NCBI RefSeq assembly: GCF_001905385.1
Contig: NZ_LIPF01000001.1
Location: 858,765-922,764, forward strand
Direction: 5' to 3'
Length of the DNA stretch: 64,000 nt
Origin: Streptomyces sp. CB02414
GTDB taxonomy: Bacteria; Actinomycetota; Actinomycetes; Streptomycetales; Streptomycetaceae
The notes below the pieces were generated by a model. The model was not told the origin of the DNA and searched no databases. It worked only from the letters and a program-made list of their open reading frames with translations. The translations under genes and the position numbers were made by a program. How positions within the stretch are numbered: position 1 is the first letter of the stretch; every line of letters starts with the position of its first letter. Of the stretch, positions 21,099 through 29,547 are shown piece by piece.

Positions 21099-22283
21099 AT
21101 GACGAGCTCGCTGCGACCGCACGGCGACCGGAAGACGCCGTCCCCGCCGGATCAGCAGACTCGACCGAGCCGACAGCGCGACGCGTTCTTCGACAACGCC
21201 AAGTACCTGGCGATCGTGCTGGTCGGCGTCGGCCACGCCTGGGGTCAGCTCCTGGACGGCAACCGGACGGTGGAGGCCCTCTACCGGGCCCTGTACACGT
21301 TCCACATGCCGGCGTTCATCATCATCTCCGGCTACTTCTCGCGCAGTTTCGACCTGAGCCCCAAGCGCGTGAAGCGCCTGATCACCGGCGTCGCCGTCCC
21401 CTACGTCGTCTTCGAGATCGGCTACGCGCTGCACCGCCGCGTCAGCGAGGACCCGTCCAACGACCTCAGCCTGCTGGACCCCACCTACCTCCTGTGGTTC
21501 CTGTGCGCGCTGTTCATCTGGCGGCTGACCACCCCGATCTGGCAGACGGTCCGCTGGCCGCTGCCGATCGCCCTGGTGATCGCGGCGCTGGCCTCCGTGA
21601 CGCCCAGCATCGGCAACGACCTGAACATGCAGCGGGTGCTGCAGTTCCTGCCGTGCTTCGTGCTGGGCCTGGTGCTGCGCCCCGAGCACTTCCAGCTGGT
21701 CCGGCGCCGCTCGGTGCGGATCGCCGCCGTGCCGGTGGTCGCGGTGGCGGTGGCCGTCGCCTGGTGGTCGGTGCCGCGCATGGAGACCGGCTGGTTCTAC
21801 CGCAACGCCGCCGTGCAGTCCACGGACGCCCCCTGGTGGTCCGGTCCCGTTCTGACGCTCGCGCTCTTCGGCTGCTCGATCGTGCTGACCGCCTGCTTCT
21901 TCGCCTGGGTGCCGGGCCGGCGCATGTGGTTCACCGCGCTCGGCGCGGGCACGATCTACGGCTACCTGCTGCACGGCTTCGTGGTGAAGGAGGGCACCTT
22001 CGCGGGCTGGTTCCACGATCCCGCGTGGGACACCCCCGTCGGCGAGATCGGGATCACCGTCCTGGGAGCCACCCTCATCACCCTGCTGTGCACCAAGCCC
22101 GTCCAGCGGGTCCTGCGGTGTGTGGTGGAGCCGAAGATGGAGTGGGCCTTCAAGACGGGCGAGCGGGACTCCGGTGAGGCGGCCCGGGGCCGTGAGAAGC
22201 GGGGGCGGAAGGCAGAGGGACGCGAGACGGGCGCCGACGCGGCGCGCGCGTCCAGCGAGGCCGGCGAGAAGGTGTCCGTCTGA
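21099..22283 (+). CDS. Acyltransferase-3 family membrane protein
   Basis: Predicted integral membrane O-acyltransferase with about ten transmembrane segments across 394 residues. Family signatures are the N-terminal DAFFDNAKYLAIVLVGVGHAW (catalytic-type His in VGHA) and YRALYTFHMPAFIIISGYFS. It resembles the fucose 4-O-acetylase-like branch (COG3594), which acetylates sugars or surface polymers; the substrate cannot be told from sequence. The C-terminal 50 residues are charged and low-complexity (RGREKRGRKAEGRETG). ATG at 21099 has a G-rich stretch just upstream. Confidence 0.85.
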   Translation: MTSSLRPHGDRKTPSPPDQQTRPSRQRDAFFDNAKYLAIVLVGVGHAWGQLLDGNRTVEALYRALYTFHMPAFIIISGYFSRSFDLSPKRVKRLITGVAVPYVVFEIGYALHRRVSEDPSNDLSLLDPTYLLWFLCALFIWRLTTPIWQTVRWPLPIALVIAALASVTPSIGNDLNMQRVLQFLPCFVLGLVLRPEHFQLVRRRSVRIAAVPVVAVAVAVAWWSVPRMETGWFYRNAAVQSTDAPWWSGPVLTLALFGCSIVLTACFFAWVPGRRMWFTALGAGTIYGYLLHGFVVKEGTFAGWFHDPAWDTPVGEIGITVLGATLITLLCTKPVQRVLRCVVEPKMEWAFKTGERDSGEAARGREKRGRKAEGRETGADAARASSEAGEKVSV

Positions 22284-22319
22284 CGACGTCCGTCCCCTGA
22301 TGTTCTGGGGCTCTGCGGC

Positions 22320-22826
22320 CTAACGCCCGTTCGGCAGACCGAGGAGTGCGCGCATCCGCGTGTACTTCTCGGTCAGTCGTGTGCGCGTGGCGCCGTCGAG
22401 GACCGCGAGCCGTGCCGGGTCGGCGTTGTGTGCCAGGTCCGCCTCCTTGACCAGCGCTGCGCCGGGCGTGGCGAGGATGCGCGCCGCGTACTCCTCGGGC
22501 GGCTCCCCGGCCCGCTTGGTGAGGGCCAGGACGATGTCCTCGGTACGGCGGCTCAGCGCGGCCCCGCGCAGCCAGTCCTCGGACAGCGCGTCGTCCTCGA
22601 CGGCGTCGTGCAGCCAGGCCGCCGCGATCTGCTCGTCGTCCCCGCCACGCAGCCGCACGCCCTCGGCGACGGCCCTCAAGTGCTCGGCGTAGGGCCGTCC
22701 CGCCTTGTCGGTCTGCCCGGCGTGGGCGGCGCGGGCGACGGCCTCCACCTCGGCCAGGGAGAGCCGGGCGCAGGGAGTGGGCGGCGTGGCGGGTGCGGGT
22801 GTGGGTGTGGGTGTGGTGTCGGACAC
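22320..22826 (-). CDS. Small HD-domain protein, (p)ppGpp hydrolase-like
   Basis: 168 residues. After a Thr/Pro-rich leader (TPTPTPAPATPPTP), the HD fold has AAHAGQTDKAGRPYAEHL, the metal-binding HD pair in AAWLHDAVEDD, and KEADLAHNADPARL in the position of the KLADRLHN motif of SpoT/MESH1 hydrolases. This suggests a small alarmone hydrolase or a related nucleotide phosphohydrolase. The gene begins 12 bp after the SpoIIE-type phosphatase gene and is probably co-transcribed with it. GTG start at 22826, no strong ribosome binding site. Confidence 0.8.
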   Translation of the reverse strand: MSDTTPTPTPAPATPPTPCARLSLAEVEAVARAAHAGQTDKAGRPYAEHLRAVAEGVRLRGGDDEQIAAAWLHDAVEDDALSEDWLRGAALSRRTEDIVLALTKRAGEPPEEYAARILATPGAALVKEADLAHNADPARLAVLDGATRTRLTEKYTRMRALLGLPNGR

Positions 22827-22838
22827 CGGGCCAGTGTG

Positions 22839-24086
22839 TCAGTCCGCCGTCGCGGAGGGGCCGGTGGCCGTGATCCGGGCCGTGGCGATCTGGGCCGTCG
22901 AGGGCCGGGCCGTGGCGGTCTGGGCCGTCGGGCCCTCCCGGCAGATCAGCAGCAGGGCCCGGTCGTCGTTGACGTCCTTGGCCACCGCTTCGATCAGATG
23001 CCAGGCGGCGCCGTGGAAGCCGCCCGCGACGTAGCGGTCGGCTTCGCCGGTGAGGCGGTCGATGCCCTCGGCGATGTCCCGGTCCGAGGTCTCCACCAGT
23101 CCGTCCGTGAACAGCATCAGCACGTCTCCGGGGCGCAGCGAGCCCTTCACGGAGTCGAACTGCGCACCGTCGTACACACCCAGCAGCGGCCCCTCGGCCG
23201 ACTTCTCCTCCCAGCGGCCGGTGCCGGCGCTGAGCTGGAGGCCCGGCGGATGTCCTGCCGAGTACAGCTCGTAGTCGCCGGAGTCGAGGTCCAGGACGAG
23301 GTGGATGGAGGTGGCGAAGCCCTCGTCCCAGTCCTGGCGGAGCAGGTAGCCGTTGGCGGCGGGCAGGAAGGCGTGCGGGGGCAGGCTGCCGAGCAGTCCG
23401 CCGAAGGCGCCCGACAGCAGCAGGGCACGCGAGCCCGCGTCCATGCCCTTGCCGGAGACGTCGGTGAGGACCACCTCCAGCGTCCGGCCGCCGTTGGTAC
23501 GCGCCGCGACCACGAAGTCACCGGAGAAGGACTGGCCGCCGGCCGGGCGCAGCGCCATCTCGCGGTGCCAGCCCGGCGGCAGCCCCGGCAGCTTGCTCTG
23601 CACCCGGATGCGTTCGCGCAGGTCGAAGAGCATGGTTCCGCCGCGCCGCCAGGGCACGCCGACCCGGCTGCGGAACTGCGCGACCAGCAGCCCGAAGAAG
23701 CCGCAGGCCGCGACGACCAGGACCACGCCGGGGGTGACCCGCGAGGGCCCCTCGGTGTACGGGCCCAGCTGCACCGACTCCACGATCAGTGCCGTGGCCG
23801 CCGCCGCGTACAGGCCCAGCAGGCTCGCCGGGCGCAGCAGCAGGCCGCCCGCGACGATCGGCAGGACCAGTGCGGCGGGCGCGCACCACACCGAGTTGAT
23901 CATCGTGGTGGCCGCGATGACGGGGATCGTCAGCAGCAGTCCGGCCAGCGCGATCCAGTCCGAGCCGTCGCCGCGGAAGTAGTCGACGGCGGATCTGCGC
24001 ATGCCGACGCGGGCCCGGTGCCACTGCTTCTTCCACCGGGCCGTGAAGGTGTCGGCCGCCGCGCGCCGCTGTCGTCCTGCTGCCAT
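22839..24086 (-). CDS. Membrane PP2C/SpoIIE-type serine phosphatase
   Basis: 415 residues. Four or five N-terminal transmembrane helices (about residues 40-135: WIALAGLLLTIPVIAATT; ALVLPIVAGGLLL; TPGVVLVVAACGFFGLL) precede a cytosolic SpoIIE domain. Metal-binding acidic motifs are visible: QSFSGDFVV, VVLTDVSGKGMDAG, MLFTDGLVETSD and NDDRALLLI. Such proteins usually dephosphorylate anti-anti-sigma factors. The last ~30 residues are a Thr/Ala repeat (TAQTATARPSTAQIATARIT), encoded by an imperfect minisatellite near 22860-22940. The HD hydrolase gene follows 12 bp later. Confidence 0.9.
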   Translation of the reverse strand: MAAGRQRRAAADTFTARWKKQWHRARVGMRRSAVDYFRGDGSDWIALAGLLLTIPVIAATTMINSVWCAPAALVLPIVAGGLLLRPASLLGLYAAAATALIVESVQLGPYTEGPSRVTPGVVLVVAACGFFGLLVAQFRSRVGVPWRRGGTMLFDLRERIRVQSKLPGLPPGWHREMALRPAGGQSFSGDFVVAARTNGGRTLEVVLTDVSGKGMDAGSRALLLSGAFGGLLGSLPPHAFLPAANGYLLRQDWDEGFATSIHLVLDLDSGDYELYSAGHPPGLQLSAGTGRWEEKSAEGPLLGVYDGAQFDSVKGSLRPGDVLMLFTDGLVETSDRDIAEGIDRLTGEADRYVAGGFHGAAWHLIEAVAKDVNDDRALLLICREGPTAQTATARPSTAQIATARITATGPSATAD

Positions 24087-24248
24087 TAGTTCGGGACCCT
24101 ATCCATCGGACCGGGCGCTTGGCACGGGAGGTCCCGCTTGTCCCCCGTCCGAGGCCCGACTTCACAGTGAACTTCACGAACGGCCCTCGCGCGGCAACCT
24201 GACGGAAATTGCCTCGCCCGTCCTGCCCGCCCCTGGTACGCATGGCCC

Positions 24249-25502
24249 ATGAGCGATGACAGCGGCGATCTGACGCGGACCGGCCTGCGGACACTGCGGC
24301 GCGGCGAGTGGGACACGTGGTACGGGACACTGGTCCGTGCCTTCGGCGGGGTTCCGGAGTCGGCCGAGGAACTGGAACTCTTCAGCTCGCTGACCGAGAC
24401 CGACCGCTCGCTCGGCGTCTGGGACGGCGACGAGTGCGTGGGTACGGCGGGGTCGTTCAGCTTCCGGATGACCGTGCCCGGCGGTTCCGTCGTGCCCGTG
24501 GCGGGCGTCACGATGGTGGGCGTGGCCGCCACGCACCGGCGCCGGGGTGTGCTGACGTCGATGATGCGGCGGCAGCTGGACGACGTACGGTCCCTGGGCG
24601 AGCCGCTGGCCGTGCTGACGGCCTCCGAACCGGCGATCTACGGCCGGTTCGGGTACGGCGCCGCGACCTTCCAGGTCAACGCGGAGATCGACACCACCCG
24701 GGTCCGGCTGTCGGTGCCGGACGGCACGGATGACGTACGGCTGCGGTACGCGGCGCCCGGTGACGTGCTCGACGCGTGCGAGGCGGTCTACGCGCGGCTG
24801 GTGACGGGGCGGCCGGGCATGCTGGTCCGCCGGCCCGGCTGGGAGCGGCTCGGGCTGCTGGACCCGGAGAGCGACCGGGAGGGGGCGTCGCCGCTGCAGT
24901 GCGTCCTCGCCCGGCGGGGCGGTGAGGTGACCGGGTTTGCGCGGTTCCAGGTGCGGCCCGCCTGGCGCAGCGAGGGGCCCAGCGGCACGGTGGTCCTCAA
25001 GGACCTGGCCGGGCTGGACCCGGCGACCGAGGCGGCGCTGTGGCGTTTCCTGTTCGGCATCGACCTGACGTCGACGCTGGCGGTGCGGGGGCGGCCGGTG
25101 GACGAGGCGTGGCAGCACCAGGTGTCGGACCTGCGGCGGTGCGGGCCGGTGCTGCAGGACGGGCTGTACGTGCGGCTGGTGGACGTGGGGTCGGCGCTGG
25201 CGGCGCGCACGTACCAGGCGCCGGTGGACGTCGTGTTCGAGGTCGAGGACGCGTTCTGCCCCTGGAACGCGGGGCGTTGGCGGCTGAGCGGGGATGCGAA
25301 GGGGGCGTCCTGCGAGCGTACGTCCGACGCCGCGGACCTGGCGCTGTCGGTACGGGAGTTGGGCGCGGCGTATCTCGGGGGCGTGAGCCTGGCGTCGCTG
25401 GGCGCGGCCGGGCGGGTGCGTCAGGTGCGGCCCGGGGCGCTGGCGGAGGCGTCGGTGGGGTTCGGGTCGGACGTCGCGCCGTGGTTGCCGCACGGGTTCT
25501 GA
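24249..25502 (+). CDS. Eis-type GNAT N-acetyltransferase
   Basis: 417 residues in the three-domain Eis arrangement: N-terminal GNAT domain with acetyl-CoA motif VTMVGVAATHRRRGVLTSMM, a second GNAT-like domain (LASEPAIYGRFGYGAAT onwards), and a C-terminal SCP2-like domain. The chain ends in LPHGF; in Eis the C-terminal Phe carboxylate acts in catalysis. Known relatives acetylate aminoglycosides or protein amines; the native substrate is unknown. It converges on the glycosylase gene with only 16 bp between stops. Confidence 0.9.
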   Translation: MSDDSGDLTRTGLRTLRRGEWDTWYGTLVRAFGGVPESAEELELFSSLTETDRSLGVWDGDECVGTAGSFSFRMTVPGGSVVPVAGVTMVGVAATHRRRGVLTSMMRRQLDDVRSLGEPLAVLTASEPAIYGRFGYGAATFQVNAEIDTTRVRLSVPDGTDDVRLRYAAPGDVLDACEAVYARLVTGRPGMLVRRPGWERLGLLDPESDREGASPLQCVLARRGGEVTGFARFQVRPAWRSEGPSGTVVLKDLAGLDPATEAALWRFLFGIDLTSTLAVRGRPVDEAWQHQVSDLRRCGPVLQDGLYVRLVDVGSALAARTYQAPVDVVFEVEDAFCPWNAGRWRLSGDAKGASCERTSDAADLALSVRELGAAYLGGVSLASLGAAGRVRQVRPGALAEASVGFGSDVAPWLPHGF

Positions 25503-25518
25503 GCGGGACCGACAGCGC

Positions 25519-26337
25519 CTAGGCGCGTCCTGGCTGGCAGGTCGGGCACCAGAAGAGGTTGCGGGCGGCCAGGTCCGCGGTGCGGACGGGGTCGCCGCAG
25601 AGGTGGCAGGGCTGGTTCGCGCGGCGGTAGACGTAGACCTCGCCGCCGTGGTCGTCGACGCGGGGCGGGCGGCCCATGGCCTCGGGGGTGTGCTCGGGGC
25701 GGACGGTGTCGATGCGGTTGTTCTTCACGCCCTCGCGCATGAGGGCGGTGAGGTCGTGCCAGATCGCGTCCCATTCGGCGGGCGTGAGGGACGTGCCGGG
25801 GCGGTACGGGTCGATGCCGTGCCGGAAGAGGACCTCGGCGCGGTAGACGTTGCCGACGCCGGCGATCACCTTCTGGTCCATGAGCAGGGCGGCGATGGTG
25901 GTGCGGCTGCGGGAGACGCGGCGGTAGGCCGCCCGCGGGTCGGCGTCCGGGCGCAGGGGGTCGGGACCGAGGCGGTCGTGTATCGCCTGCTTCTCCGGGT
26001 CCGTGATCAGGGCGCAGGCGGTGGGGCCGCGGAGGTCGACGTAGGCGGCGTCGTTCGCCAGGCGGAGCCGGACGGTGTCCGTGGGGGGCGGGGCCGGGGC
26101 CGGTCCGAAGGTGACCTTGCCGAAGAGGCCGAGGTGGATGTGGACCCAGTCGGCCGCGCCGAAGCCGAGGAAGAGGTGCTTGCCGTGGGCCTCGGTGCGG
26201 GTGAGGGGGGTGCCGGTGAGGAGGGCGGCGGCGTCGGAGAACTTGCCCTGGGGGCTGGTGACCCGCGGTGCCGTGCCGGCGGTGAAGGCGGCGGCGTAGT
26301 CCTTGGCCAGCCGGTGGATGGTGTGCCCCTCTGGCAC
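25519..26337 (-). CDS. Nei/Fpg-family DNA glycosylase
   Basis: Base-excision repair bifunctional glycosylase/AP lyase for oxidised bases. GTG at 26337 gives (M)PEGHTIHRLA, so Pro2 and Glu3 sit where the family's Schiff-base Pro and catalytic Glu must be. AAGGA lies 8 nt upstream. The helix-2-turn-helix is IAALLMDQKVIAGVGNVYRAEVLF. The C-terminal zinc finger has CHLCG and WCPTC, with the finger Arg in the ending CQPGRA. At 272 residues it is standard length and most like endonuclease VIII. Confidence 0.93.
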   Translation of the reverse strand: MPEGHTIHRLAKDYAAAFTAGTAPRVTSPQGKFSDAAALLTGTPLTRTEAHGKHLFLGFGAADWVHIHLGLFGKVTFGPAPAPPPTDTVRLRLANDAAYVDLRGPTACALITDPEKQAIHDRLGPDPLRPDADPRAAYRRVSRSRTTIAALLMDQKVIAGVGNVYRAEVLFRHGIDPYRPGTSLTPAEWDAIWHDLTALMREGVKNNRIDTVRPEHTPEAMGRPPRVDDHGGEVYVYRRANQPCHLCGDPVRTADLAARNLFWCPTCQPGRA

Positions 26338-26373
26338 GAAGGTGTCCTTTCGTTCTTCTTCGCCCGGACCCCA

Positions 26374-26403
26374 CCCTCCCCGGTGCCCACGCACCGGGGA
26401 GGG
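26374..26403 (-). terminator. rpiB terminator
   Basis: Perfect 13-bp stem CCCTCCCCGGTGC / GCACCGGGGAGGG with a CCAC tetraloop, 13 bp past the rpiB stop. Confidence 0.85.
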
Positions 26404-26416
26404 CGCCGGTGTGCCG

Positions 26417-26902
26417 CTACTGCTGAGGGTGGTGGGCGGGGACCGGCGGGAGGTCGCCCGTCGTCTCGTAGGCGGTGAGCATGTCGATGCGGCGGACGTG
26501 GCGTTCGTCGCCGGAGAACGGGGTGGCGAGGAAGGTCTCGACGAACTTCGTCGCCTCCTCCTGCGTGTGCATACGGGCGCCGACCGCCACGACGTTGGCG
26601 TCGTTGTGCTGGCGGCCGAGCGACGCCGTCTCCTCGCTCCAGGCCAGCGCCGCGCGCACGCCCTTCACCTTGTTCGCCGCGATCTGCTCGCCGTTGCCGG
26701 AGCCGCCGATCACGATGCCGAGGGCGCCCTGGTCGGCGGCCGTGCGCTCCGCGGCGCGCAGGCAGAAGGGCGGGTAGTCGTCCTGGGCGTCGTAGATGTG
26801 CGGGCCGCAGTCGACGGGCTCGTGCCCTGCCGCCTTGAGCCACTCGACGAGGTGGTTCTTGAGTTCGTAGCCCGCATGGTCCGAGCCGAGATACACGCGC
26901 AT
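26417..26902 (-). CDS. rpiB: Ribose-5-phosphate isomerase B
   Basis: Interconverts ribose-5-phosphate and ribulose-5-phosphate in the pentose phosphate pathway. ATG at 26902 gives MRVYLGSDHAGYELKNHLVE and 161 residues, the usual length. The phosphate/substrate loop is GIVIGGSGNGEQIAANK, and the catalytic residue that is Cys in many RpiB proteins is Ser here (GGSGNG); a Glu is used in actinobacterial enzymes. ARMHTQEEA is the conserved C-terminal motif. It is transcribed toward the glycosylase gene but a terminator intervenes. Confidence 0.95.
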   Translation of the reverse strand: MRVYLGSDHAGYELKNHLVEWLKAAGHEPVDCGPHIYDAQDDYPPFCLRAAERTAADQGALGIVIGGSGNGEQIAANKVKGVRAALAWSEETASLGRQHNDANVVAVGARMHTQEEATKFVETFLATPFSGDERHVRRIDMLTAYETTGDLPPVPAHHPQQ

Positions 26903-27107
26903 GCGTCGAGTGTGACACGGGGGGTATGGGGCGGCCGCGCCGGGTGCGGGGTGTGAAAACACTGAGTGAAACTATGGAACCTCAGGAAAAGCTCAAGTAA
27001 CGATCCGAAATCAAAGGTTCCTGAATTCGTTCACCTCCGTTTCACTGGTCCGGCTCGTACACCGCTTGTACGAGGAAGTGCACGACCGGCGCAAAGGAAA
27101 CACCCCC

Positions 27108-28550
27108 ATGACTTCGCAGCCGACCCTGACCAAGGCCGAGGACGGCCCCGGAAAGCCCGGCGAACCCGGGTCCGGGCTCCAGGCCGGGCTCAAGAACCGC
27201 CATCTGTCGATGATCGCGATCGGTGGTGTGATCGGGGCCGGGCTGTTCGTGGGCTCCAGTTCCGGCATCGCCACCGCCGGCCCCGGAATCCTGCTGTCGT
27301 ACGCCCTCGTCGGCACGCTCGTGGTGCTGGTGATGCGGATGCTCGGCGAGATGTCCGCCGCCAACCCGACCTCGGGTTCCTTCTCCGCGCACGCCGACCG
27401 GGCGCTCGGGCCCTGGGCCGGGTTCTCCATCGGGTGGCTGTACTGGTTCTTCTGGGTCGTCGTGCTGGCCGTGGAGGCGACGGCCGGGGCGAAGATCCTG
27501 GAGGGCTGGATACCCGCCGTGCCGCAGTGGGGGTGGGCGCTGATCGTGATGGTGGTGCTGACCGCCACCAACCTCGCCTCGGTGGGGTCCTACGGGGAGT
27601 TCGAGTTCTGGTTCGCCGGGATCAAGGTCGTCGCGATCGCGGCGTTCATCGTGGTCGGCGGGCTGGCCGTCTTCGGGCTGCTGCCGGGCGTGGACAGCGA
27701 GCAGGCGGGGCTGGCCAATCTGACGGAGCACGGCGGTTTCCTGCCCCACGGGGCGGGCGCGATCCTGACCGGAGTACTGCTGGTCGTCTTCTCCTTCATG
27801 GGCAGCGAGATCCCCACCCTGGCCGCCGGTGAGTCCGAGGACCCGCAGCGGGCCGTCACCAAGGCGACCAACAGCATCATCTGGCGCATCGCCGTCTTCT
27901 ACCTGGGCTCCATCTTCGTCGTGGTCGCGCTGCTGCCCTGGGACTCGCAGTCGATCATCGACAAGGGCTCGTACGTCGCCGCGCTGGACTCCCTCGGGAT
28001 CGCCAACGCCGGTCAGATCATGAACTTCATCGTGCTGACGTCCGTGCTGTCCTGTCTGAACTCCGGGCTCTACACGGCCTCCCGCATGGCCTTCTCGCTC
28101 GGTCAGCGCGGTGACGCGCCGCGGGCGTTCGCCCGGACCACCGCGCGGGGCGTGCCGCGGACGGCGATCCTCGTCTCCGTGGTGTTCGGTTTCGTCGCCG
28201 TGTTCTTCAACTACGAGTTCCCGGACTCCGTCTTCCTCTTCCTCGTCAACTCCTCCGGCGCCGTGGCCCTCTTCGTGTGGCTGGTGATCTGCTTCTCGCA
28301 GCTGCGGATGCGGAAGATCATCCAGGCCGAGGCGCCGGAGAAGCTGGTGGTGCGGATGTGGCTGTTCCCGTACCTGACCTGGGCGGCCGCCGCCGTGATC
28401 GTCTTCGTGCTGGGCTACATGCTGACCGACACGGAGCACAACGGGCGTACGACCGTGCTGCTGTCGCTGCTCGTCGCGGCGCTGGTGCTCACCGTCGCGG
28501 TCGTCAAGCAGAAGGCCACCGCGCGGAAGGTCCTCGCCGGCGAGGACTGA
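27108..28550 (+). CDS. Amino acid permease (APC superfamily), GABA-permease-like
   Basis: 480 residues, 12 predicted transmembrane helices. The AAT-family start signature is LKNRHLSMIAIGGVIGAGLF, followed by MLGEMSAANPTSGSFSAHA and the loop GEFEFWFAGIKV. Such proteins import amino acids with protons. ATG at 27108 is preceded by AAAGGAAA. A paralogue of the same layout lies at 29548-30933, with bioY between them. The 205-bp upstream region contains a loose inverted repeat GGAACCT...AGGTTCC (26981-27022), a possible regulator site. Confidence 0.92.
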   Translation: MTSQPTLTKAEDGPGKPGEPGSGLQAGLKNRHLSMIAIGGVIGAGLFVGSSSGIATAGPGILLSYALVGTLVVLVMRMLGEMSAANPTSGSFSAHADRALGPWAGFSIGWLYWFFWVVVLAVEATAGAKILEGWIPAVPQWGWALIVMVVLTATNLASVGSYGEFEFWFAGIKVVAIAAFIVVGGLAVFGLLPGVDSEQAGLANLTEHGGFLPHGAGAILTGVLLVVFSFMGSEIPTLAAGESEDPQRAVTKATNSIIWRIAVFYLGSIFVVVALLPWDSQSIIDKGSYVAALDSLGIANAGQIMNFIVLTSVLSCLNSGLYTASRMAFSLGQRGDAPRAFARTTARGVPRTAILVSVVFGFVAVFFNYEFPDSVFLFLVNSSGAVALFVWLVICFSQLRMRKIIQAEAPEKLVVRMWLFPYLTWAAAAVIVFVLGYMLTDTEHNGRTTVLLSLLVAALVLTVAVVKQKATARKVLAGED

Positions 28551-28565
28551 CCGCGGGTGTCGGCG

Positions 28566-28619
28566 CACGAGAAGGGGCCGGCCCGGTCGCGGAAGCGATC
28601 GGGCCGGCCCCTTCTCGTG
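28566..28619. terminator. Bidirectional terminator between permease and bioY
   Basis: Perfect 20-bp stem (28566-28585 with 28600-28619), extended inside by a G-T pair and TCGC/GCGA with a GGAA tetraloop. It is 15 bp from each stop codon. Confidence 0.9.
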
Positions 28620-28633
28620 TCCGTGCGGGCCGG

Positions 28634-29215
28634 CTACTTCTTGCCGGCCAGCTTCCAGGCGGTGGGCAGCACGCCCATCGCCAGCGCCGCCTTCAGCGCG
28701 TCGCCGATCAGGAACGGCGTCAGGCCGGCCGCGATCGCGGCGGTGAGGGACATGTCGGCGGCGAGAGCCAGGTACGGCACGCCGACGGCGTAGATGACGG
28801 CCTCGCCGAGCAGCATGGTGCCGGCCATGCGCAGCATCGAGCGGTCGGCGCCGCGGCGGGCCAGGGCGCCGACGACGGTGGCGGCGAGCAGCATGCCGAA
28901 GACGTAGCCGAGGGACGGGGCGCCGACGCCGGAGCCGCCCTCCGCGAACCACGGCACGCCCGCCATGCCGACCAGGGCGTACAGCGCGAGCGAGAGCAGG
29001 CCGCGCCCGGCGCCGAGGGACGTGCCGACGAGCAGCGCGGCGAAGGTCTGGCCGGTCACCGGGACCGGGGAGCCGGGGACGGGCACCGCGATCTGGGCCG
29101 CGACGCCGGTGAGCACGGCACCGCCGGCGACCAGCGCGACGTCCCGGACCCGGGAGGAGGGGATGAGGTCGGCGAGGACCTGGCCGGAGCGGGTGGGAAG
29201 GGCAGCGGTGCTCAT
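28634..29215 (-). CDS. bioY: BioY family biotin transporter S component
   Basis: Substrate-binding membrane subunit for biotin uptake, working alone or with a shared ECF-type energy module. 193 residues with six hydrophobic segments. Family motifs include GVAAQIAVPVPGSPVPVTGQTFAALLVG and the glycine-rich region SLALYALVGMAGVPWFAEGGSG. ATG at 29215 has GGAG 8 nt upstream. No bioM/bioN energy genes adjoin it, so it must use distant or shared components. Lies between two paralogous permease genes. Confidence 0.93.
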   Translation of the reverse strand: MSTAALPTRSGQVLADLIPSSRVRDVALVAGGAVLTGVAAQIAVPVPGSPVPVTGQTFAALLVGTSLGAGRGLLSLALYALVGMAGVPWFAEGGSGVGAPSLGYVFGMLLAATVVGALARRGADRSMLRMAGTMLLGEAVIYAVGVPYLALAADMSLTAAIAAGLTPFLIGDALKAALAMGVLPTAWKLAGKK

Positions 29216-29547
29216 GGGGGACTCCGCGGGTGGTGTGGACATGTCGGGACAGCGCGACGCTATCCCAGCGTGCCGGACCCGATCACCGGCAGCGCTCGAC
29301 AAAGGGTCGATCGGCGCCTTGGTGGGCTCCCGACAAAGACGCGGCATACACGTGGTTGGGGGTGATATCGGTCACCGCGAGGGGGAGGCGGGCGTCACCC
29401 ATAAGCGGAATTCCGCATTCGGACGATCACGTTCCGTGTCGGCGCCGTCCGTATCGTGGGCAACCGGTGTCGCCGACGGGCGCCACCCCGGAAACTGTGG
29501 GCGATTTTACCCTGCCCCCGCCCCCCACGCATTGGACGAGCCGCCCC
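29216..29547. other. Divergent promoter region bioY / permease
   Basis: 332 bp with no credible gene. It serves as the upstream region of both bioY (minus) and the second permease (plus). I could not identify a BirA-, BioQ- or ArgR-type operator here by eye. Confidence 0.5.

Noticed and set aside
27042..28952. 636-codon frame on the minus strand
   Set aside because: Antisense to the permease; His/Gln/Arg-rich composition typical of a shadow frame.
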